Position numbers and translations under genes: made by a program. Below, in pieces: positions 1 through 5,440 of a DNA stretch of 12,393 nucleotides. The stretch covers positions 1 through 12,393 of the forward strand of contig CANRPB010000033.1 in the NCBI GenBank assembly GCA_947632415.1, read 5' to 3'. Every line of letters starts with the position of its first letter. Position 1 is the stretch's first letter. The notes beneath the pieces were generated by a model. That model saw only the letters and a list, made by a program, of their open reading frames with translations. It ran no database searches and had not been told where the DNA came from. Source of the stretch: an uncultured Bacilli bacterium. Its GTDB lineage: Bacteria; Bacillota_I; Bacilli_A; RF39; UBA660.

Positions 1-77
1 GGAACGAAGTAAATAAAGTAAAAAAGGAAAAGAGAAAGAACAATGTTTCACGTGGAACAAAGGAACGAAGTAAATAA
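1..77. repeat. 16-bp direct repeat flanking parS
   Basis: GGAACGAAGTAAATAA occurs at 1-16 and again, base for base, at 62-77, a period of 61 bp. The parS site lies between the copies and ends two bases before the second one. The first copy starts at the window edge, so the full repeated unit may begin outside the window. Read as codons, both copies give E-R-S-K-stop in one frame, so a duplicated gene tail is an alternative explanation. A related shorter string, GAACGAAGTGAA, recurs at 4629-4640. Confidence 0.75.
44..59. other. parS centromere site (ParB/Spo0J binding)
   Basis: TGTTTCACGTGGAACA is a 16-bp imperfect palindrome whose reverse complement is TGTTCCACGTGAAACA. That is the established Firmicutes parS sequence (consensus TGTTNCACGTGAAACA). 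ParB loads and spreads here and recruits SMC condensin, and such sites cluster near oriC. The position next to the dnaX-recR neighbourhood, which is origin-proximal in Bacillus, agrees. No parA or parB gene is visible in the window. Confidence 0.93.
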
Positions 78-143
78 TAATAATTTGTATAATTATAGTT
101 ATAAAACTTTTTTTGAACAATTATTAATGAAGTAATTATTTAT

Positions 144-199
144 TAAGCCTTTGCGAATTATTTATGCACATTATTAATTCGCAAAGGCTTATCGTTTTT
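144..199 (+). terminator. Strong intrinsic terminator of the upstream transcript
   Basis: A perfect 17-bp inverted repeat (144-160 paired with 175-191; arms built on AAGCCTTTGCGAATTA) encloses a 14-nt loop and is followed three bases later by TTTTT. It would end a transcript entering from the left and insulate the SRP RNA promoter. The T run is shorter than usual for so long a stem, so a second role as a cruciform or a block between transcription units cannot be excluded. The rest of 1-238 holds only AT-rich sequence, the repeats and parS. Confidence 0.8.
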
Positions 200-238
200 A
201 CACATAAAAAAAATATTATTATTTTTGCACAGTTTTAT

Positions 239-267
239 TTGAATTATTTTTTTAAAAGTTATATAAT
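239..267 (+). promoter_or_regulatory. Sigma-A-type promoter of the SRP RNA gene
   Basis: TTGAAT (239-244) and a perfect TATAAT (262-267) are separated by 17 bp, the optimal spacing. The predicted start at about 273-274 coincides with the first base of the terminal stem of the SRP RNA. The match between predicted start and RNA end makes this one of the firmest promoter calls in the window. It may also supply tadA by read-through. Confidence 0.88.
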
Positions 268-272
268 TATTC

Positions 273-347
273 AGACGCAATGTTTATGTTTGAAACAGGT
301 CAGAATCGGGAGATAGCAGCCTTAAGAACCTCTGAATGTGTGCGTCT
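273..347 (+). ncRNA. Signal recognition particle RNA, small bacterial type (4.5S-like)
   Basis: This RNA is the scaffold of the signal recognition particle. It binds Ffh and stimulates GTP hydrolysis with FtsY during co-translational targeting of membrane proteins. The terminal arms AGACGCA (273-279) and TGCGTCT (341-347) pair perfectly. The domain IV core is plain: GGTCAG at 298-303, then the apical hairpin, then AGCAGCC at 315-321. The apical loop is GGGA (308-311) instead of the usual GGAA and is closed by C307-G312, U306-A313 and A305-U314. Relative to the Escherichia coli RNA these pairs are changed but still complementary. The length of about 75 nt leaves no room for an Alu domain. In Bacillus the long scr RNA lies between tadA and dnaX; here the gene precedes tadA. 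Confidence 0.92.
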
Positions 348-353
348 TTTTTT
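341..353 (+). terminator. SRP RNA 3' end acting as terminator
   Basis: The 3' arm of the SRP RNA terminal stem runs straight into seven Ts (347-353), so the closing stem of the RNA doubles as an intrinsic terminator. The tadA ribosome site GAGG (354-357) begins at the very next base. Any RNA that carries tadA from the SRP promoter must read through this point. Confidence 0.65.
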
Positions 354-364
354 GAGGTTTTTAT

Positions 365-814
365 ATGAATGATGAATTTTTTATGAATTTTGCTTTAAAA
401 ATGGCTGGTAAGGCTTATAAAAAGGATGATGTTCCGATTGGAGCGGTTATTGTTAGGAATGGTAAAGTTATTTCTAGTGCTTATAATACAAAAAATATTA
501 AGAAGTGTGCGATTAATCATGCTGAAATTATCGCTATTAAAAGGGCTTGTCGTAAGTTGGGTACATGGCATTTGGATGATTGTGTTTTGTATGTTACTAT
601 GGAGCCTTGTTTGATGTGTTGTGGTGCTATTTTACAGGCTCGTATTAAAAGGGTTGTTTATGGAACAAAGTGTGCAAAGTTTGGATATGCTGAAAGTTTG
701 GGTGAAGTTTTGCACAGTAAAAAAAATAATCATATTGTTGATGTTGTTGGTGGTGTTTTGGAAAATGATTGTTCGTGTATTTTGAAAAAATTTTTTTTGA
801 ATAAAAGGGGATAG
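365..814 (+). CDS. tadA: tRNA-specific adenosine deaminase TadA
   Basis: TadA deaminates adenosine 34 of tRNA-Arg(ACG) to inosine, which lets one tRNA read three arginine codons; it is usually essential. The 149-residue protein has the whole cytidine-deaminase-fold signature. H52-A53-E54 supplies a zinc ligand and the catalytic glutamate, and P81-C82-x-x-C85 the other two zinc ligands. The N-terminal D-V-P-I-G-A-V segment (residues 22-28) is typical of the family. Length matches bacterial TadA. The ATG is preceded by GAGG at 354-357 with a seven-base spacer. No separate promoter fits in the 17 nt after the SRP RNA, so expression probably depends on read-through from the SRP promoter. A terminator overlaps the stop codon. 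A free cytidine or guanine deaminase is the alternative, but the motifs and the neighbourhood favour TadA. Confidence 0.95.
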   Translation: MNDEFFMNFALKMAGKAYKKDDVPIGAVIVRNGKVISSAYNTKNIKKCAINHAEIIAIKRACRKLGTWHLDDCVLYVTMEPCLMCCGAILQARIKRVVYGTKCAKFGYAESLGEVLHSKKNNHIVDVVGGVLENDCSCILKKFFLNKRG

Positions 815-839
815 TTTGATGGTTAAAACTATCTTTTTA
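810..839 (+). terminator. Intrinsic terminator over the tadA stop codon
   Basis: GATAGTTT (810-817) pairs with AAACTATC (826-833) around an 8-nt loop and is followed by TTTTT (834-838). The left arm includes the tadA TAG stop codon. It separates tadA from the dnaX operon, whose promoter starts within the loop. Confidence 0.82.
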
Positions 840-848
840 TGTTATAAT
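820..848 (+). promoter_or_regulatory. Extended -10 promoter for the dnaX operon
   Basis: A perfect TATAAT at 843-848 is preceded by TG at 840-841, giving the extended -10 motif TGnTATAAT. The -35 region at 820-825 (TGGTTA) is poor, which extended -10 promoters tolerate. The predicted start near 855 leaves a short leader with GGGGTGA (860-866) as ribosome site for dnaX. The -10 lies just after the tadA terminator. This is the only good promoter seen upstream of the ten-gene run. Confidence 0.68.
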
Positions 849-870
849 TATTGGTGAGTGGGGTGACTTT

Positions 871-2481
871 ATGTATCAAGCTTTATATAGAAAATATCGT
901 CCAAGTAATTTTAATGAGATTGCTGGTCAACAGGTTATTGTTAAGACTTTAAAGAATGCTATTTCAAATGATAGATTGAGTCATGCCTATTTGTTTACGG
1001 GACCTCGTGGTACTGGTAAAACTAGTATTGCTAAAATTGTGGCTAAGACGATTAATTGTGAAAATCTTAATGATTTTATTCCTTGTGATAAGTGTAAGAG
1101 TTGTTTGGAATTTAATTCTAAAAATGATATTGATATTATTGAAATTGATGCTGCTTCTAATAATGGTGTTGATGAAATAAGAGAGATAAGAAATAAGATT
1201 GATTTAGTGCCTTCTTTTAGCAAGTATAAGGTTTATATTATTGATGAGGTACATATGCTCACTCAGGGTGCTTTTAATGCTTTGTTGAAAACTTTAGAGG
1301 AACCGCCTAGTCATATTATTTTTATTTTGGCTACTACTGAACCGCATAAGATTCCTACTACAATTTTATCTAGGTGTCAACGGTTTGATTTTAAGAGAAT
1401 TTCTTTGGATGATATTGTTAAAAGATTGGAGTATATTGCTTCTAGTGAAGGTTTGAGTATTTCTAGAAATGTGTTACTTGAAATTGCTCGTTTGTCGGAC
1501 GGTGGTTTAAGGGATTCTGTTGGATTGCTTGATCAAACTATTTCTTATTGTAATGACGAGATAACATTAAGTGATGTTCATGATGTTAATGGTACTTTGG
1601 TTGAGTCGGAGATTAAGTTGTTTTTTGATGATATTATTAATAATAATCTTGATGGTGCTTTTTCTAAAATATATGATTATAATAGTAATGGAAAAAATTT
1701 GGTTAAGATAGTTGAAGGAGTTATTTCTTTTATTAAAAATATTTTGCTTTATTATGAGGCTCCTAATTTTTTGGAGAAGAATGGTTTTGATTTGAGTGTT
1801 TATAAGGATTATGATATTTCGGCTTCTAAATTAATTAATTGCATAAATATTTTTAATGATTGTTTGAATAATATGAAGAAGACGAATAATTTTCAATTGA
1901 CTTTGGAAATGACTTTGTTAAATATTTCGTTTGTTTTGTCGGAGAGTAATTCTAGTGTTAAGATTGAGAGTAAAACGGATGGAAATATTGATAAAAAGGA
2001 TAATGTGTCTTTTGAACGCAAAGATAAGTTTGATGATACTATTTTTAAAGATATACGTGTTGATAATACATTGTCTAGGTTTGATAAGTCTATAATTCGT
2101 GAAATTAATGGTCGTCTTGATGAGTTGAAGAATTATCTTTTAGATAAAAATTATGGGAAGTGGGCTTCTTTATTATTAGATGGTAAGTTGAAGGCAACGA
2201 GTTCTGAGTATGTTATTTTTGTTTATGATAATTATGATATTTCTAATTTGTTTAATAGTAATTTTTTAATTATTGAGAATTTATTAGAAAAGATTTTGAC
2301 AAAGCGTTATAAGGTTGTTTCTGTTTCTTTTGATGAATGGGAACAGATAAGGGATTTGTTTAATTCTAAGAAAAAAAAGTTTATTTATCGTCCTGAAAAT
2401 GGACAGTTTGATAATTTGAATGTGGTGCAGTCTGATGATGAGATTGCTAGTATGTTTGAAGATGTTGTTGAATATAAGTAA
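871..2481 (+). CDS. dnaX: DNA polymerase III subunits gamma/tau (DnaX)
   Basis: DnaX is the ATPase of the clamp loader that places the beta sliding clamp on DNA at the replication fork. The protein has 536 residues, near the 563 of Bacillus. The N-terminal AAA+ module is complete: the family start Y-R-K-Y-R-P (residues 6-11), Walker A G44-PRGTGKT-51, zinc-binding C63, C72, C75 and C78, Walker B I-I-D125-E126-V-H, sensor 1 A-T-T-E (154-157), the S-R-C motif (167-169) that carries the arginine finger, and sensor 2 G-G-L-R-D-S (211-216). A lid and collar follow, then a divergent, charged C-terminal part expected to contact polymerase. The ATG follows GGGGTGA. An A8G run at 2371-2379 contains the slippery heptamer A-AAA-AAG in frame, but only about 30 codons from the end. 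It is the first gene of the operon and shares its clamp-loader role with holB downstream. Confidence 0.97.
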   Translation: MYQALYRKYRPSNFNEIAGQQVIVKTLKNAISNDRLSHAYLFTGPRGTGKTSIAKIVAKTINCENLNDFIPCDKCKSCLEFNSKNDIDIIEIDAASNNGVDEIREIRNKIDLVPSFSKYKVYIIDEVHMLTQGAFNALLKTLEEPPSHIIFILATTEPHKIPTTILSRCQRFDFKRISLDDIVKRLEYIASSEGLSISRNVLLEIARLSDGGLRDSVGLLDQTISYCNDEITLSDVHDVNGTLVESEIKLFFDDIINNNLDGAFSKIYDYNSNGKNLVKIVEGVISFIKNILLYYEAPNFLEKNGFDLSVYKDYDISASKLINCINIFNDCLNNMKKTNNFQLTLEMTLLNISFVLSESNSSVKIESKTDGNIDKKDNVSFERKDKFDDTIFKDIRVDNTLSRFDKSIIREINGRLDELKNYLLDKNYGKWASLLLDGKLKATSSEYVIFVYDNYDISNLFNSNFLIIENLLEKILTKRYKVVSVSFDEWEQIRDLFNSKKKKFIYRPENGQFDNLNVVQSDDEIASMFEDVVEYK

Positions 2482-2501
2482 AGTGGAAAGAGGAGATATT
2501 T

Positions 2502-2798
2502 ATGAATATACAGGCTATGATGAAACAAGCACAACAATTACAGAAGAAAATGATGGATGAGAAGAAAGCAATTGATGGTGAGTCTTTTGAGGGTACTTCT
2601 TCTTTGGTTACTGTTACAATGACAGGTGATATGAAGGTTAATAGTGTTCATATTAATGTTGATGAATTGAGTAATGATGATGTTGAAATGCTTGAAGATA
2701 TGGTTATGCTTGCTGTTAATGATGCAATTAGTAAAATAAATAAAGAAACTGAAGAAAGAATGGGTAAGTATACTAAAGGTATGCCTGGTTTATTTTAG
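2502..2798 (+). CDS. ebfC: YbaB/EbfC family nucleoid-associated DNA-binding protein
   Basis: YbaB/EbfC proteins form small tweezer-shaped dimers that bind DNA without strong sequence need and associate with the nucleoid; the exact cellular role is unsettled. The 98-residue product has the family pattern: an N-terminal helix opening M-N-I-Q-A-M-M-K-Q-A-Q-Q-L-Q-K-K-M, a beta sheet with V-T-V-T-M-T-G-D (residues 37-44), an acidic D-D-V-E-M-L-E-D helix and the closing G-M-P-G-L-F. Length is normal. The start is set by AGAGGAG (2489-2495) six bases before the ATG. It sits between dnaX and recR as in most Bacillota and Proteobacteria (yaaK in Bacillus). The recR start codon follows its stop codon after two bases. 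Confidence 0.96.
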   Translation: MNIQAMMKQAQQLQKKMMDEKKAIDGESFEGTSSLVTVTMTGDMKVNSVHINVDELSNDDVEMLEDMVMLAVNDAISKINKETEERMGKYTKGMPGLF

Positions 2799-2800
2799 TT

Positions 2801-3415
2801 ATGAATTATCCTAAGTCAATTAAAAATCTTATTGAGTGTTTCAGAAAGTTACCGGGTATTGGTGAAAAAACAGCGGAGAGACTTGCCTTGGCTGTTTTGA
2901 ATTTTGATGATAATGTTATTGATATGTTTTCTAATTCTATTAAAGATGTTAATTTAAAAATTAAGAGATGTTCTGTTTGTAATAATTTAACTGAGGATGA
3001 TGTTTGTTCTGTTTGTAGAGATGAGTCTAGAGATGGCAGTGTATTGTGTGTGGTTGAAGAGGCTAAGAATTCCTTTTTGTTTGAAAAGATTGGTTCTTTT
3101 AGGGGCAAGTATCATGTTTTAAATGGTCTTATTTCTCCTTTGGATGGAATAGGACCGGATGATATTAATGTTGATATGCTTGTTTCTCGTATTGATAAGG
3201 AGAATGTTAAGGAGGTTATTCTTGCTTTAAAGCCTAGTATTGAGGGTGAGACAACTAGTTTGTATATTTCAAAGTTGCTTTCTAGTAAAAATGTAAAGGT
3301 TTCGAAAATTGCGCACGGTATTCCTTTAGGTGCTGATATCGATTATATTGATATGTTGACACTTGAAATGGCTTTGGAGGATCGTAAAGAAATTATTAAT
3401 GATGTAAAGAATTAG
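2801..3415 (+). CDS. recR: Recombination mediator protein RecR
   Basis: RecR works with RecO (and RecF) to load RecA on gapped single-stranded DNA for recombinational repair. The 204 residues align from end to end with the Bacillus family: the helix-hairpin-helix L-P-G-I-G-E-K-T-A-E-R (residues 17-27), a zinc finger of C57, C60, C69 and C72, then a Toprim domain with V-L-C-V-V-E-E (81-87), the D-G-I-G-P segment (115-119), I-E-G-E (147-150) and I-A-H-G-I-P-L-G (170-177). The start codon lies two bases after the ebfC stop and has no recognisable ribosome site in front of it, so translation is probably coupled to ebfC. The start is supported by the M-x-Y-P opening shared with known RecR proteins. 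Confidence 0.97.
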   Translation: MNYPKSIKNLIECFRKLPGIGEKTAERLALAVLNFDDNVIDMFSNSIKDVNLKIKRCSVCNNLTEDDVCSVCRDESRDGSVLCVVEEAKNSFLFEKIGSFRGKYHVLNGLISPLDGIGPDDINVDMLVSRIDKENVKEVILALKPSIEGETTSLYISKLLSSKNVKVSKIAHGIPLGADIDYIDMLTLEMALEDRKEIINDVKN

Positions 3416-3447
3416 TTGTTTTTTTCATATTATTTATTGGTGATAAT

Positions 3448-3636
3448 ATGTTTAAAGCAATTTTTGGATTTTTTAAGAAGGTTATTTTTGGTATTTTACT
3501 TTTATATAGTTTTAATTTGGTTGCTTCACCGATGGGGGTTGTTATACCGATTAATTTTTTTACAATTTCTATTTTAACGGTGCTTGGTGTTCCTGCTTTG
3601 TTTAGTTTTATCTTGATTTTTGTTTTGTTGTTTTGA
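3448..3636 (+). CDS. bofA: BofA-like membrane protein
   Basis: BofA of Bacillus sits in the membrane around the forespore and holds the SpoIVFB protease inactive until pro-sigma-K may be processed. This 62-residue product is shorter than the roughly 87 residues of Bacillus BofA, having lost most of the N-terminal region, but keeps the conserved C-terminal half. It shows F-N-L-V-A (residues 22-26), the run G-V-V-I-P-I-N-F-F-T (30-39) and L-G-V-P-A-L (46-51) inside two hydrophobic stretches. The family patterns G-x-x-I-P-I-N-x-x-T and L-G-x-P-G are the basis of the call. The position right after recR is that of bofA in Bacillus (separated there by yaaL). GGTGA (3439-3443) gives the start. No other sporulation gene is in the window, so a sporulation role is inferred from homology alone. 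Confidence 0.8.
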   Translation: MFKAIFGFFKKVIFGILLLYSFNLVASPMGVVIPINFFTISILTVLGVPALFSFILIFVLLF

Positions 3637-3645
3637 GGTGATAAT

Positions 3646-4596
3646 GTGTTGGATGATTTTTCTTCTGAACAAGCTATTGTGTATAAAATTTTAAAAAATA
3701 GTATTGTTAATGATAAGTGTTCTCATGCTTATTTAATTAATACTAATGGGTATAGTAAAGGTTTGGATTTGGCTAAGAGTTTTGCTAAATATCTTTTATG
3801 TCCTTTGAATAAAACAAATAATCAAGAGTGTGTTAATTGTAATCAGTGTCATTTGATTGATGAAAATGCTTTTTCTGATTTTAAGGTTATAGAGAGTGAT
3901 GGTTTATGGATAAAGAAGGAACAAACGGATGAACTTTTGTCTGATTTTTCTTTTAAGTCTGTAAATTCTAATAAAATGGTTTATATCATAAATGGTGCGC
4001 ATTGTTTGAATGCCTCGGCTGCTAATTCTATTCTTAAGTTTTTGGAGGAACCTTGTGATGGTATTGTGGCTGTATTGGTTACAGATAATATTTACAAAGT
4101 TTTGAATACGATTGTTTCTAGGTGTCAAGTTATTAATTTGAATAGTGTATTGGATAAAAGTTCTGATATGCTTGTTAATGTTGCTAATTACTTGTATGAT
4201 GATAGTGGTAAAGTTAATGCTTTTGTTACTGATAATAGTAGTTTTAGTATGATTTCTCATGTTATTGATTTTTTAGTTTATTTGCGCAATAATAAACTTG
4301 ATACGATTGTTTATATTGATAAGTTGTGGAATTGTTTTTTTGTATCTAAGGATGATTTTTTGTTTGCTTTTGATATTATGGTTTTGTTTTTTAATGATGT
4401 TATTAATTTTAAATTAAATCGTGATATTATTTTGAGTTCGTTTTCTTCTAATGTTTCTGATTTTAGTGTTTATAATTTTTTTGATATAAATAATTTTTTG
4501 AGTTTGATTATGGATATTAAGAGTGATTTGTATTCTAATGTTAATGTTGGTCTTCTTTTGGACAAGTTTATTATTAAGATGGAGGAGATAGTCTGA
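3646..4596 (+). CDS. holB: DNA polymerase III subunit delta' (HolB)
   Basis: Delta' is the rigid stator of the clamp loader and partners DnaX and delta. The product has 316 residues with the AAA+ fold of DnaX but a worn nucleotide site: G-Y-S-K-G-L (residues 35-40) replaces the P-loop, as expected because delta' does not hydrolyse ATP. Zinc ligands C52, C62, C65 and C68, the S-R-C motif (158-160) that gives an arginine finger to the neighbouring subunit, and the S-H-A-Y-L opening (26-30) identify it. The C-terminal part is very Phe/Asn/Asp-rich and poorly conserved. The start is GTG at 3646, five bases after GAGGTG (3635-3640); the ATG two bases earlier is in another frame. tmk, which often precedes holB in Bacillota, is absent here. 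Confidence 0.92.
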   Translation: MLDDFSSEQAIVYKILKNSIVNDKCSHAYLINTNGYSKGLDLAKSFAKYLLCPLNKTNNQECVNCNQCHLIDENAFSDFKVIESDGLWIKKEQTDELLSDFSFKSVNSNKMVYIINGAHCLNASAANSILKFLEEPCDGIVAVLVTDNIYKVLNTIVSRCQVINLNSVLDKSSDMLVNVANYLYDDSGKVNAFVTDNSSFSMISHVIDFLVYLRNNKLDTIVYIDKLWNCFFVSKDDFLFAFDIMVLFFNDVINFKLNRDIILSSFSSNVSDFSVYNFFDINNFLSLIMDIKSDLYSNVNVGLLLDKFIIKMEEIV

Positions 4597-4605
4597 AAAA
4601 TAATT

Positions 4606-4667
4606 GTTTTCATGACTATGTGTGCCTTGAACGAAGTGAAAGGAATGTGTGGTTTTTATGACTATGT
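4606..4667 (+). repeat. Imperfect 16-bp direct repeat across the ricT start
   Basis: GTTTTCATGACTATGT (4606-4621) and GTTTTTATGACTATGT (4652-4667) differ at one base and are 46 bp apart. The second copy contains the ricT start codon. The 30 bp between them hold GAACGAAGTGAA (4629-4640), which resembles the repeat beside parS. The pattern fits a short duplication or small insertion in the holB-ricT gap. Confidence 0.7.
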
Positions 4668-5440
4668 TAACTGGTGTTAGAATTGGTAACAGTAGTGAGT
4701 TGAGTTATTTTGATGCTGGTGATATGCGATTGAAGCGAAAGCTCACTGTTATTGTTGATACTGATAGAGGCTTGGAGTTTGGTACTGTTGAGTTGGTTCC
4801 TTTTTTGTCTAATGACGTGCGTTTTAATGGTTTAAATAAGGTTGTGAGGATTGCTTCTAAAAGTGATTATCTTAAAAATAAAAAGAATATTCGTGATGCG
4901 CGTGAGGCTTTTAAAAGGTGTAAAAATCTTGTTTATCGTATGAATCTTAATATGACGATTGTTGATTGCAGGTATACTTTTGATAGAAACCAGTTGATTT
5001 TTAGATTTTTGTCTGATTCTAGGGTTGATTTTCGTGCTTTGGCGCGTGATCTTGCTTCTGTTTATAAGACGAGAATTGAGTTGAGGCAGATTGGTGCGCG
5101 TGATAAGGCGCGGGAGATTGGTGGTTTTGGACAGTGTGGTAGAAAGTTGTGTTGTTCTAGTTTTTTAAAGGATTTGGATACTGTTTCTATTAATATGGCT
5201 AAGAATCAAAATATTGCGCTTAATCCTAATAAAATTAATGGCGTTTGTGGCAGACTTATGTGTTGTTTGAAGTACGAGGATAAGTGTTATTCTGATTGTA
5301 GGAAGTGTTTGCCTGCTGTTGGTAGTGTTGTTGATACTGATAGTGGTAGGGGACAAGTTGTTAGTGTTGATATTCTTAATAAGAAGTATTCTGTTAGTGT
5401 TAATAATGCGATTGTTGAGGTTGATTGTGGAAGTAATTAA
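4658..5440 (+). CDS. ricT: PSP1-domain protein RicT (YaaT)
   Basis: In Bacillus RicT forms a complex with RicA and RicF that carries iron-sulfur clusters, steers RNase Y in mRNA processing and affects sporulation and competence. The 260-residue product contains the PSP1 domain with F-D-A-G near the start, I-E-L-R-Q-I-G-A-R-D (residues 140-149) and the cysteine-rich segment C160, C165-C166, C197, C202-C203, C210, C214 and C217. The blocks around C160-C166 and C197-C203 match Bacillus RicT almost residue for residue. I chose ATG 4658 because it gives the same N-terminal length before G-V-R as Bacillus RicT. An in-frame GTG at 4649 is possible but is too close to AAAGGA (4639-4644). It lies between holB and the yabB-type gene as in Bacillus, with yabA missing. 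RicA and RicF are not in the window. Confidence 0.93.
   Translation: MTMLTGVRIGNSSELSYFDAGDMRLKRKLTVIVDTDRGLEFGTVELVPFLSNDVRFNGLNKVVRIASKSDYLKNKKNIRDAREAFKRCKNLVYRMNLNMTIVDCRYTFDRNQLIFRFLSDSRVDFRALARDLASVYKTRIELRQIGARDKAREIGGFGQCGRKLCCSSFLKDLDTVSINMAKNQNIALNPNKINGVCGRLMCCLKYEDKCYSDCRKCLPAVGSVVDTDSGRGQVVSVDILNKKYSVSVNNAIVEVDCGSN

Noticed and set aside
3748..3765. Degenerate P-loop in holB as a sign of a decaying gene
   Set aside because: Delta' subunits normally lack a working P-loop, and the rest of the gene is intact.
3904..4260. Minus-strand open frames, for example across holB, pth and mfd
   Set aside because: They are Asn/Ile/Thr-rich mirror images of T-rich coding sequence without ribosome sites or recognisable domains.
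4612..4680. 22-codon frame overlapping the ricT start
   Set aside because: No ribosome site, and it arises from the local duplication; no sign of coding constraint.
5319..5426. Long N-terminal extension of the YabB-type methyltransferase
   Set aside because: It lies in a shifted frame inside ricT, has no ribosome site and no homology; GTG 5427 has both a ribosome site and the family start.
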